From contig OW051497.1 of the NCBI GenBank assembly GCA_932521035.1, forward strand, positions 2,914,001-2,978,000: 64,000 bases of DNA, read 5' to 3'. Shown here in pieces: positions 34,291 through 45,700 of this stretch (positions are counted from its first letter, which is position 1; each line of letters starts with the position of its first letter). The notes below the pieces were generated by a model. It saw only the letters and a list, made by a program, of their open reading frames with translations. It had not been told where the DNA came from and did no database searches. Source of the DNA: Oscheius dolichura. Its lineage: Eukaryota; Nematoda; Chromadorea; Rhabditida; Rhabditidae. The position numbers and the translations under genes were made by a program.

Positions 34291-36705
34291 CTGAAACAGA
34301 AGAATTATAACTGGCTAATCTGAAAAAGGCGGAGGAACCCAGTAATAAATGTGTTTCCGAACTTCTACGGATGTAACAAGCAATGATATTCCAAGAGATG
34401 GGTATGTTAGAAAAAATGGCCTGATTCTTGCTGGTTACTGAATTCAAAACTAAAAATTTCTATATTTAAGAAGGAATTTGTAATTTTTTTTAATAATATA
34501 AAGCATAACTAGGGTGCACGGTTTTTTGGTAATTGTACAAATCGGCCAAGGACCAGCGCCCGCTGTGTACTACTGACCCATACTGTACCCTAATAGTGGA
34601 ACACCATCAGTTGTGGCTATGCGCATCTATCGATCGGAAAGGCCTGCGATTTCCTAATCATGGTGGCTAGCAACATGGCCTAGCTCACTCCAAGAACACG
34701 ACAGCCATCTGCAATGTTATTCCACAGGGTACAAGAGGCTTAGACAGCGGAACATCATCTCCACCCCTCCATTCTTCCAAGAATCCCTCTTCACAAATTG
34801 AAGTATGGCTGGTCCCTGCCCCGGCACAGTATCAGGTCCTGCGCCCGCCCTGTTCGTAGTTGTCAACCGGCTGTCGCTACCGTAATCGCCACCGTCGGGC
34901 TACTGAGTCGGCCTCACATCTACATCAACTGGAATCTGGTACTCTTTGAAGAACCCAGGCGTACATCACGAGTCCAGCCGACTCTCCAAACGATTTCGAT
35001 CAAAGTGTGGACAAAAGCAATTGGGGCCGAATTGGAAAAAATCTGGGAAGAAAGCCGATGAGGGTTATATGATGATCCGTGAGAATCCGGCATGGACATG
35101 TGCTACAGGCCCCGAACAGACCAGAAACCGCTCGGTTGTGGTGCTTCCGCTCCCCCGTCGGTCCCCCATCAGCCGTTGGTTGAAGCGAGCTCGAGGTGAC
35201 AATAACAAACGATGAGTTATGCGAATTGTTATGATTATTCTCGAACAAGCGAAGCAAAGAGTTTCCTTTTTTTTCAACAACAACTCACTTTTGTAGAATT
35301 TCGTAAGGAGGGTCGGTCTCGGAGGGAGCAGGAATACAGCAGCACTTGGAGAAGGATTTAAAGCTCGTGCAAATTCGGACAACCTGAACACTTCTGTCTT
35401 AAGAAGAAAGGCTTTCCCCCCTCCCCATTCCAACAGCTTGTTGCCAAACCCCTTCAACCGACCAAAAAACGTACCAAAGACGCTTTGGGAGCAGCATCAG
35501 GCGGGCCGACAGGGTCCTCGGGAGACGCACCATCCTGCTGTCGGCCGTTCGGTAGTGGAGGATCCATTGGAAGTCGAGCAAGATTTGCCTCTGCGAGCTG
35601 TACAGAAGTGAGAAATGGTTAGGAGTAAGAAAGGCAAGACGATGGACCAGGAGCACGTGGGGAAATCAATAAGATTGAACCGACGTTTGATCATACATCA
35701 TGTGAAAAATCCTCACGGTTAGTATCGGGCAGTAAACGGCAAGATATGTGACGATCGTTCGGTTTTGGGGGAACGGAAAGGAGAGGAAAATATATAAATG
35801 GGAGCGGGGAGGCGGACTGTTCGATATCTGCCCGGGCTCACAGAATGTTAGCCACCCGGGGGCGACGACAGGTCATTGACGACCACAGCTACCCAAATCG
35901 CCCGACACTGCCGGGGCGGACTGTTCAGAATGCCAATGAGAAATGAGCTGTCTGGGATCATTCGTAATGACTCAGATGGCTGATGCGGGCATTTACTGTG
36001 AGAAGATGGGGAGAGGGGGCTGGCCATCGCCCACTGTTTATACTGTTTAGGGGATGAAATGATGTGACCCGAAGCAGAAAAAAGATGGCCAGGGATAGGA
36101 GAAAGGGGGGCGGGGAGAGATGAGTAAACCCAGCGAGGGACTGCTTTCTCCTCGTGATTTCCCTTATTGTGAAATTGATTGGATGTTGAGGGATACAGGC
36201 AAGGGGCTTGAATTGCTTCGTGGACTCGGAAACCACCCTCCGTCTTCTAGAAACCTGGGTTACTGAGCAGCTCACATCAGGAGAGACCTGTTTAAAAGAC
36301 ACGAGGTGAAATTGAAGACCCAGACAATTTGGACATTTATGTCGGCTGTCCATCATTGAAAATCTTAAATTAACCCGAGAAGGGGTGGCTGGGCAGAAAC
36401 ACTAGTCGCTTTCTTTAAATACACAGTATTTATTAAGTTAAGAGCGGAGGTAGGGGAAAACATGGTGTAAACAATATGTACAATAAGTGAAGTAAACAAG
36501 CTATGAGGCCAAAGGGGAAAAGCACAGCCAGGGGAGGAGATCGGGAGGCAAAACAGTCGCGGTGGGCATGGGAAAGGCGAAAAACTCGAGGGTACCTGCA
36601 TTCTGGGGGCAGCGATAGAAGCGTCAACAAATAGGGTCAGCGACTGACTCAGCCTCAACTTCGGAAGAATCTAAAAAGTTGACCTTTGATATTAAATCGA
36701 TTGAC
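34291..36705. other. Intergenic, about 2.4 kb
   Basis: May hold missing 5' exons of the pseudokinase gene to its left. Frames at plus 34798-35215 and minus 35065-35656 show no recognisable domain or splice connections. Confidence 0.3.
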
Positions 36706-37465
36706 TTACACATCGTCAAGGATATGTTCTGCTTCAGGTCGCTCATTGGGATCACGGTTCAGGAGTCTGCGGATAAGGTTCATGGCGAGGGGAGTTGGCC
36801 GACGGCCCGAGATATTGATGTCGCCCGCCAGGATTTTGCTCTTGTCATTATCCTGAACGTCGAAGGGGCCATACCTGTTGTACAAGCAGTACAACAGGAT
36901 TCCAAGACCCCAAATATCAACCTAAAGCTCGCTTTATACCCCAATCAAATCGTTCTTACCTTTCGGTTATGGTCCTTTCTCAAATGCATTTCCGGAGGAG
37001 CAAAACAGGGAGTACCAAATTTGCTTGCCTTTATGAGTTGGCCTGAAAGTGATTCTATTGTGATAATCGAAGAAGCTCACCGTCCCCTGTTAACCTTGAA
37101 TGCCCGAAGTCCCCAATTTTGGCATTTCCGTATTTCATGATAAAAATATTTTCCAGTCGTTGGACTCATGTAAGTACTTGACTCCTTCTACCATCTGCCT
37201 GAAGAGCCTTCGTATGTCGTCTTCACCAAGACGATTTTTATTCAAATAATTATGGAGGTCAGTTTCGGCCTTCTCCATAAAAATTGTGTGCTGACCGGAA
37301 TGAGGGCACTGACTGTATCCGATATATTTAATAATTCTGTGGTGGTCAGGGAGCTTGCTCATGATATCTCGCTCGACTTAATGAAATACGAGTTGGATCA
37401 GGAAGAGGAAACTAACTCTGAAGTTTTCGTAACTGATGACCTTCCCCACAATATATATAACTTAA
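36706..37465 (-). CDS. Ser/Thr kinase-like gene with catalytic loop missing and frame broken
   Basis: The C-lobe reads well: NAKIGDFGHSRLTG (DFG present), KFGTPCFAPPEMH (APE-like), VDIWGLGILLYCLYNRYGPF and NRDPNERPEAEHIL, ending at the stop 36708-36706. The N-lobe side reads ERDIMSKLPDHHRIIKYIGY and LFRQMVEGVKYLHE. Between YLHE and ENIFI, where HRDxKP should lie, the exon has only SNDW and then needs a frame change (about 37150-37170). No GT-AG intron fits in this short interval. So the HRD loop is deleted with a frameshift, either a real lesion (pseudogene) or a sequence error. The glycine loop and VAIK regions were not found with confidence. It otherwise resembles a small CAMK/STE-like kinase. 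Confidence 0.6.
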
Positions 37466-37988
37466 CAGTCTTCATTGACATTTTTTACGATATAGAGAGG
37501 TGAAACTACACTGAAAAGGGGATATTCCAATTTACACAACGTTTTTTTTATAAAGCCTATGGAGCTGTAAATCACTCCACTAAAACCGTCTTGATAGCAT
37601 AGAGTAGGAAGCGGTCTCACATGACTCGCCTCCACAGGCGTCGGCAGAGCAGGGAAATAGAAAACGCCTCCTAGGCTTATTTTTGGCATTATCGCCGGTT
37701 GCCTACCGGTACTCGCCGTTCGGTAAGGCTGCCCTTCCTATTGTAGCCTCCGTAGTAACGGGATAATCCGCCACCCAATAGCCAAACGGGGCCTTCCGAA
37801 AAGGGGGAACCGTACTTTACTTATCAAAACGAAGCAATCTCTCCTGACCATCAAACTTGGAAGATAGTTCAGCGCAATCACCGGAGAGATTGACAGATAG
37901 AATACCAGGGTCGCCCACATTAAATCCTTGCAAAGCCAAATAAAGTCCGTTTTTGATAATAGGTTTTTACAAAAAGCAAAAAATAATT
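37466..37988. other. Unresolved 5' region of the broken kinase gene
   Basis: A minus-strand frame at 37689-37462 may hold N-terminal exon sequence but lacks a clear glycine loop. Nothing else recognised. Confidence 0.25.
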
Positions 37989-38060
37989 GCTCCCGGTGAG
38001 GCTCGAACTCACGACCTTCAGATTATGAGACTGACGCGCTGCCTACTGCGCTACGGAAGC
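37989..38060 (-). tRNA. tRNA-Met (CAT), elongator type
   Basis: Read on minus, the 72 bases form a full cloverleaf. The acceptor stem GCTTCCG pairs with CGGGAGC (one G-T pair). The D arm contains AGCGCAGTAGGCAGCGC, the anticodon loop CTCATAA has CAT, and the T arm has GTTCGAGCC. No intron. The D-arm sequence and the G-C first pair fit an elongator rather than an initiator Met tRNA. Confidence 0.95.
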
Positions 38061-39404
38061 AGACATGTAATGCCAAATGTGGTGTAAGGATCTATCTGTG
38101 AATTTGTCCGTCTGGCTCTCTCCTGACGATCAATACGAAGTGACCTGATCTCCTTCAAACAAATTTCGACTTTCTGAAGGAAACTCTTGATTTTCCGAGC
38201 ATTTTCTCATTTCCGATCATAATGTTCCGCGTACTGTTGAAGAATTTCCTCTCATACTATTTTATTCCAGCCAATCAGATTATTTACCACAAGAATTTTA
38301 TAAACCTTCCACTTTTAAACATTTCCTAAATGTCCGTTGCGCCCTGATCTTTTTTGCGTTCGCATCCTGCGCATGACAGCGATCTTGCTCTTACATTATC
38401 GGAGTTGTACAATGTGTTTCTCCCCCCAGAAACAACGCACCCCCAAAAATCGAAAATGTGGGTCACCCCTATCGAACAGGCCCCCTATTGATGCTAATGG
38501 GAGTCTCCTCCCTTCTCCCATTGTCCACCGTCTATTTCCCAGCCCCCCTTTATAGCAATCGATTGAGATCAGAGGTCGATTCAAACCACGTCCGCTTCCT
38601 TGTCTTTTTCTTCGGGTTCTCTCGATGCGCCAGTTGTCCCTCCACACTCTTTTTATGCCATGCCGCGCCCGCTGTAGGGGGCGTTGCGATCGCAGAAGGC
38701 AGGACCTATCGATATGCAGCCGTTTCATTTAGAATATCAATACCCTCGTTTTCTTGGTTTTAGGAAAACTCACGTTTCAATTCTTGTCTCCCTATTTGCA
38801 TCTGGATAAAATTTACAAAAATTCGTCTTCTTAAAATTTAAAATCTGCGAATTTCTTAGCGTTTTCGCTCGTTCAGTGCTTAAAGCGCTTATTGTTCTCT
38901 CCAGGAAGAATTTTCGTTTGAAAGACTCCCACGTAGACCACGAGGAGAAGAAAAACGACCTCGCAGTCGTTTTTCCATCCCTTATCAAATCGGGCAGCAG
39001 TTTTTTCTTCTCTTCATTGAAGCTCCACGTATGGTTTTATCTGGAAAATAGTAAGAAAACAAGCGCAGTTCGTTGTGTTCTACCACAATCTCCTTGTTGT
39101 TCTTTGATCATTTTCCAATATCACAATATGCGCTTCATTATCTTTACCTTGCCTTCTACCTTTAATCAGTTTGAGGGATTTTTTTCAGAGCTTCACTAAT
39201 CGAACAGGAAGCCTTTGAAAGTGTATGTCCAATTGGTGCCCTATAACATCGAGCAGCAGTGAAAAAAATGTGAGTTTTTCTGTATTTATGAGAAGTATGG
39301 CTCTCTGTCATACTTCTCTTAGAAGGACAATCTCGGAAATATGATCTCTTCGCGTCTGATCTGTCTGGCGTACGGCGCGATAGTTTAATGTTCATTTACA
39401 GGAT
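38061..39404. other. Intergenic
   Basis: No exon recognised. Probably contains the promoter of the plus-strand pseudokinase gene that follows. Confidence 0.3.
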
Positions 39405-42152
39405 ATGATGAACTGTCTTCTGGAGGTTGTATTAATGGAGATAAATAAATTGGAAAATAATAACACGGGTCATCCGGACGCTAAAAACGGCCTCCATCTC
39501 ACAGGACCGAGTTCGTCTTCCGCACTAGTAAGATTCTACAAATTCCTTTTTATTTATCCCTTTAGCCACCTTTCAATGGACTGTTTTCTGTGGAAAGGCT
39601 CCTAGGTGACCACCATAGAATAAGCCCTCTGGTAGCTTCTTCCCCGCAGGTCGAAGCCAACGGACCGCTGTCATCGGAATCGCCATGTTCTAGCATGGCA
39701 AAACCTCTGCTCATGCTTTCTTCCCTCCCCAGGTACTGTGTACACTTGATTTTGCTCTTTGGTCCTTTATCCAGCTATAGTACGACAGAGGATCCCTTTT
39801 TCGCTTTACAATGGCTTTTCCCAGGGTATCATACAAATCATGTGTCCACGTGATATGCGCTAGATCTCCGCTTTTATTGGATTTTACCCTGGCAATACAG
39901 CAGATTTTGTCCTTATCACAAAAGGCAGAGGCACGAAAGCGAGCGCATTAATTGATGAGGCCCTGCGCTGGCGCCGTGCACAATCGATAAGCGAGAGTAT
40001 ACTGTCATTTCAGGGACCAGATAATCCCTTCCTGGGATCCGCCCAATCTCCGGTATCTGGCCAATAGGTAATCGAGGATACGGGAATATCTGGAGATTAT
40101 GATTTAGGCGAGACTCCATCTCAAGCTCTGATCAGGCTCCTCTGCTTCCTACGGCTGACTCCTATGAGGAAGGCAAACCCGCTGTTAGATGTAATGCGTT
40201 CAGTTATCTTCCATAATTAAGGCCTCCTCTCCAGGTGCCAGTCCCCGGAGCAGAACCACTTCGGCTACGACTACGTACAGTAACAGCCGGGCCTCTTCTG
40301 TTCTATCGGGAAAGACAAGGAATCTCTCTTTCCATGATGTTGAAGTTAACGGGAACGCTCTAAACAAGTAACTTATTATCTTCATGTAGGTAATTCATTT
40401 TACTTTAGTTCATCGAGTGCACAGCAGCTCAACGGAGTTACCGAGCCCTTGAATCCTCCGGTCACCGACATTGCTGTTGTAAATGGAGGCGCTCAAGGAA
40501 AGCGGCAAACTCCTCCTGTTGAGTAGGATATTATAATTAATCTTATTTAAATATTCTTAGGCAGCCGCATTCGAGTAAGAGCGAGAAGTCAAAGAAATCG
40601 ACGCCGGTCGAAAAGGGCTTGAAGAGACCGCAGAAATCGGAGCCTACTCCTGCGAAGAGAGCAAAACAGGAAGAAGTTGTATTACCGACGGTTCAACCTG
40701 CTGGACAGGACGGACCGTCAACAACACCGCCCACCGACTCTCCACATGATCAAGCTTGTCAATGCTTCACTTGGTGTTCGAAACGGTTCAAAGGCGGGAG
40801 CCAGCTAAAAGTAACTTTGTCTTTATGCTTACACCTTCATTTGTTTTATAGACCTACGAAGGCGTCTTTGAGCCGTTGAATCTTCCGGTCGCTGTGAAAG
40901 TTCAAGAGAAGCGAAAGCAGAAGCCAATTCTACCGGTACTATCCGTCTATTTTGGCCACTTATAAAATTCCAGCTTCTCTGGGAAGCAGAGCTGCTCCGG
41001 CAGATTGACCATCCTGCCTTTATTGAGTTCTTCATGTTGGGTGCCCTTCGTTCTTTCAATATCGAAATTGTTGAATTGTATCCACATCACACTTTGGAGC
41101 AGGAGTTACATCGAGAGAGCCACGGACTCCATGAAGCGAGGAGCTTAAATTACATAAGCCAGATAATTGATGGGATCAACTATCTTCACGGCATTGGAGT
41201 AGTTCACCGGTAGGAAACAATAATGTTTATGATGAGTTAACAATTTAGAAATTTAAATCTGGACGCTATTCTGATTGGCGAAGACGACAATTTAAAGATC
41301 GGGCAGTTGACGCTGAGTGTTTACATTGCTCCTCCAAGAAGTAGGTTTTAAAATGGAGAAATCCATTAACAACACTTTTCAGAACTGAAAGAGGTCGAGA
41401 TGCGAGCTCCACAGTTTTTGGCCCCCGAGGTGCTGCGACAGCAACATTATCTACGTCAGGTATAGAACGCGTTGAACTCTTCTTACCAGTCTTTAGGCCG
41501 ACTTCTGGTCCATTGGAATAATTTTGTTCAAGATGATCTTCAACGAGTTGCCGTTTATTGGAACGACGCCGGCGGAGATCCTCGACAGTGTTGAGCACGG
41601 CCTGGGAGACCTCTCTGCCGCTTCTCACAACGTACAAACTCTGCTTCACATGTTGCTGACGGATGAGGATGACCGAGCCGATCTTGGAACCATGGTGGTG
41701 AACGAAGTCGAAGTCTGTCGAAGGTAAAAATGTGTAGAAAATAAGCACCACACTATTGCAGCTTATTTGGCGAACATGCTGGCAACTTCAAGAAGGGCAA
41801 TCGAACCAGCGGACGAAGCGATAAAGTTCCACTGGACCATAAAGTCGTCGTCAAAGTGGCTGAGGTACCACCCTTTTTGAATACAGGAAATATACCATTG
41901 TTACAGATATTCGAAGTCTCTGTGAAGAGGGTAGAACAAAGCATTGAGAGGCGTACCTACAATGAGATTCATGCTGCCTATTTGGTCATCAAAAACAGTA
42001 AGTTTGGAAGCTGGTCGCTAGTTTACCCAGTTCGTCTTTAAGAGGCTTCTTCCTATATTTTTTGTTATCAGACGCCTATTTTACTGGCAGTCTCAATAGA
42101 ATTGATTTCAGATGAACGAAATGGCAACGAGCAAACGGGTGTCGCGGCATGA
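39405..42152 (+). CDS. Predicted pseudokinase (HRD changed to HRN, DFG site GQL) with disordered Ser/Pro/Lys N-terminus
   Basis: A phase-consistent chain of exons can be followed from ATG 39405 to TGA 42150-42152, though the exons between 39750 and 40400 are less certain. The first half is disordered and Ser/Thr/Pro/Lys rich (NSRASSVLSGKTRNL; SEKSKKSTPVEKGLKRPQK). The kinase-like domain starts near 40790: TYEGVFEPLNLPVAVKVQEK (VAVK Lys present), LLRQIDHPAFIEFF, then LHGIGVVHRNLNLDAIL (HRD Asp is Asn) and LKIGQLTLS where DFG should be. APQFLAPEVLR and DFWSIGIILFKMIFNELPF are well kept. The C-terminus has a basic linker and helical tail. The fold of AMPK/CAMK-type kinases fits, but catalysis should be lost. 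An AMPK-related origin is only a guess. Confidence 0.7.
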
Positions 42153-42744
42153 CAGCTCTACACAATAATTCCGTTCTGCGAACGGCCGTTTTCATCATTC
42201 CGTTTAATTCATCATTCTCGCTCTAGCTTTTTTATTTGGTTTTTTGAAATTTTTATTTAGAACATTCATGCGTAACCATTTCGTTTCTGTTCTGTTTATT
42301 GCTCGGGTACTCCTCCTGTGAAAAAAATATGGTCAATAGATTCCCTACAGTGAACTAACCTACACTATCTTAAATGTTCAAAATCAAAGCATATATGAGT
42401 AGACTTACCATGTAGATTTGAAAGCAGATTTATTGGAGCTGGTCGTCAGTTTACCCGGACGCTGTTCAAAGAGTCATTATTTAAAAAAAAGGAATTTCAC
42501 ATTGAAAAATAATAAAAATGTATGTATTTTTATGTACAATAATAATATCCCATATAAATCAAGTAAATTTTTACAATAGCTCAACTACTGTTATGCCAAA
42601 ATGAGACCAAAAATGGCTACCCGCTTACGTAGCCGTTAGGAAAGATCACAATGTGATGGGGAATAGAAATCTTAGCTTATATGTTCAGCATTCTATAACA
42701 TAAATAAGTCAACTCAACAAATCCTAATATTTGCTATTTACTGT
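42153..42744. other. Convergent intergenic region
   Basis: Separates the plus-strand pseudokinase (stop 42152) from the minus-strand giant gene (stop 42745). AT-rich in the middle. A short sequence resembling the end of the pseudokinase region (GCTGGTCG...GTTTACCC, near 42010) recurs near 42438. Confidence 0.35.
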
Positions 42745-45700
42745 TTAGTGCCGCACTGGGTATAGAACATGTTCGGCAAGTGCCTTGGCTTCTTTTCTAT
42801 AGGTGAACGGCGGTCCTTGAGTTCTCTGCCACAGGACCTGCATATCCTTATCCAATTCCTGCTCGTTTTTGCCGCTGAAGAATTTGCACAGTCTCTAAAT
42901 TTCAGCAAATATTTAACAAAAAGGAGCACTTACGCCCTCTTCTACTAGTTCATCTGTTTCCTTTTGTTCTTTGTTTTGCTGAAATCATAATTGTTAGCTT
43001 TTATCTATAATAAAGGCATACCTCAAACACTGCGAAGTGGTCAGCGATGTGTGTTAACTTTGACATCGGTGGGAGAGGCTTGCTCCTTTTCAAAAAGGTG
43101 ATTGGGTTGCGGTCGATTATAGACTGAAAAGGTAGTATAAAATCTGCTCGTGTTTGTTTTAAAAGAGCTAAGAAAATGTGTATTTAAACACTTACTCTGA
43201 CTGAAATAAGATAGATGATGCTGTAGAGCTCCACACGCAATTTGTATAACTTGAAGGCGGCCTCTTTCCATTCACTAGGAGCCCACTGAAAGTCAACAAA
43301 TTCTTTGAAAAATGGGTGGCCATACCTCGGCTAAAGGGCAATTGAATACATCGTTGTTGTGTTTTATGACAGCTTTGCCGTCTTCGTCCTTTTCCATTTT
43401 GAATTGTGCCACTTTTTGCTGGAAATATGATTATTTCGGGGCAGCCATTTTTTTACCGCTCGTGAAAAACATGGCGGAGAAATGTCTTCATCAAAGGCAA
43501 CGTCCTCAAAGAACTGAAACGATAGCTGTAAACAAAGACAGAAAAAAAAGAACATACCTGGTCTACTTTGATCAACAAGGCCAGTTTAACTCCAACGGGA
43601 AGTTCGGAAAAGTCTTCAATCGCGTCGATCGCTTGAGTGTACATTAGAACTTCCGCAGCGACAAACTAAAATCGAGAATTACTGTTGAAAAAGTGCCATA
43701 CGTAGGCTTGGAGGACTTCGTTTGCCAATCTCCTTCTCAGTGGAACAGCCATCTTTACACTGCCATCCGCTGCCTTCTTTAAATACAGCTCAAAAATATG
43801 GCCGACAATGTCCATCTGTTGAAAAGGTTTTCAATAACAGTATGTACTATAGACTACCTCCTCTTTTGTTTCAGGAAGCTCCATTGGCGTACCCTCCTTG
43901 ATGAAGCCTTTGGCGAGGAGGAACTCGTACCAGAAGAGGAGCCCGTACTCGTGCCTTTGGAAATACTGAAATTTCACTCCAGTAAGCAAATTTCTTGGAG
44001 ACTTACTATGTCTTTCATTTGGAGCATGGAGTTAAATCCTTCCACGGCTCCGGCAACGTACATAACCCTCTTGATCGGGCCCTCAATCTCATAGTAAAGG
44101 GTCCCCGGGTACGGATTTTCCTAAACAGAACATATTCTTCCAGCTTATGGTCATGGTTCTTACCTCCTCAACTTTGATAGCAAGCTTCTTTTTCAAAGCA
44201 ATATCCTGAGCAGTAAGATATGGAGAAGCTAATGAAGGAACCACAAACGGTGTACCGACTGCGGCAGCGAGCTCCGCAAGAGATGATGACTCAGGCGCAA
44301 TGAGACTTCCACGGGAAACTAGAGCAACAATCATTTCTTCCGTGATATGAGGCTTGGCCGTAATCACATCTTTACGAGGAGAACGTTGTAGTGCAATAAG
44401 GTCCTCAATGAGGAATGATCCCTGAGCTGCAAGACTCTCCGATGAAGAGCAGGGTTCTCGGTCCACGTAATCCTCCGAGGGAGCTTGAGCGGCAACGATG
44501 AATTCAGATGGAGCAGGTTCTGTAGCAGGAAGAACTCCAGCAGGGGAAAGCTCCATGGTGGGTTCAGCAACAACGGCATCCTTCAAAGGAACATGTACAG
44601 CTTCAATGTCTTCTGTGAGAATAACTTCTGCAGGCACGACTTCTGGAGGTACCAACACAGTAGCGAGATTCTCGGTAGGAGCTGATCGTGAGGCAACAAC
44701 TTCTGGGGATGGAGTAGGTTCTGCCACAGTAAGATGTCCGACAGGGGAAAGCTCCGTGGCCTTGAAGTGCTCGGCAGCGGATGGTAATGATTTTACAGCA
44801 ACAACGTCCTCTAGAGGAATTTGTACAGCTTCGACGTCTTTAGAGAGAACAAATTCTGCAGGGGCAAGAATTGCCGCAGATACTGGCACAGCAACAAGAT
44901 CTTCAGAAGGCGCTGGTTGTGATGCAACAGGTTCCTTGGAAGGGGAAGGCTCCGCAACAGTAAGATTTTGTGCGGTGCGAGTTTCAGAAACGATGAGATC
45001 TTTACATGGAGAAGTTTGTGCGGAGGAGAGGGAAGAAGTTGGAGCAACGATGTCCTGGTCTTCGGAGGCTACAATCTTGTCCACGAGAGAAGTTACGACC
45101 TTGTACACGTCCGTTTCCATATTCCTCTCTGCAGTGGCCTTTTCAACCAAGAAGGTGGCCGATCTCCTCAGTGTCCAAACTGCTTGGTTCGCCTCGTCCG
45201 CGAGAAGATCTTCGTCTGCTGCTGGGCTCTCCTTAGACTTCTTGACTTCAACAGCATCATGGCGAGGTTGCTTCCGCTTCCTTGTTGTAATATTGGAGCT
45301 TGATAGAGCTTCTTCTATCTGAACTCCGGTTTCCTCAATTGTGGTTTCCAATCTGCTTTGTTTCTTCTCCACGGCATCTTCACTTTCTGCCAACTCGGCT
45401 GGTAGGGGCCTTTTCAGGGTTGCGACTTCTACAGATGCGTCTTTCTCTTGCACAATCTTCTGAACTTTTGGGAGTGATACACCCAAGATCGCAGCTTCTT
45501 TAGTCGTCTTTACAACGAAAGATTCGTTGATATTAATGCTCTCTTCAACCTTGCTGATGACCGACTTGGTTCTGATAACTTCAGTCCTGGTTTCTTTAAC
45601 CCGGACGGAGAGTTCCGCAATCTCAGCGAACGCAATTGTGTGAGGAGGGACGTCTACGTTTCCCGATGGTTTCGTAGATTCATATCTGCAGGTCTTTTCA

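Noticed and set aside
34798-35215. Plus-strand frames that superficially resemble transposase remnants
   Set aside because: No catalytic triad, terminal repeats or longer frame; not enough to call a transposon.
44498-45322. 274-codon plus-strand ORF
   Set aside because: It lies entirely inside the 2.4-kb minus-strand exon, is Ser/Thr/Ala-biased, and reflects codon composition of the duplicated region on the other strand.
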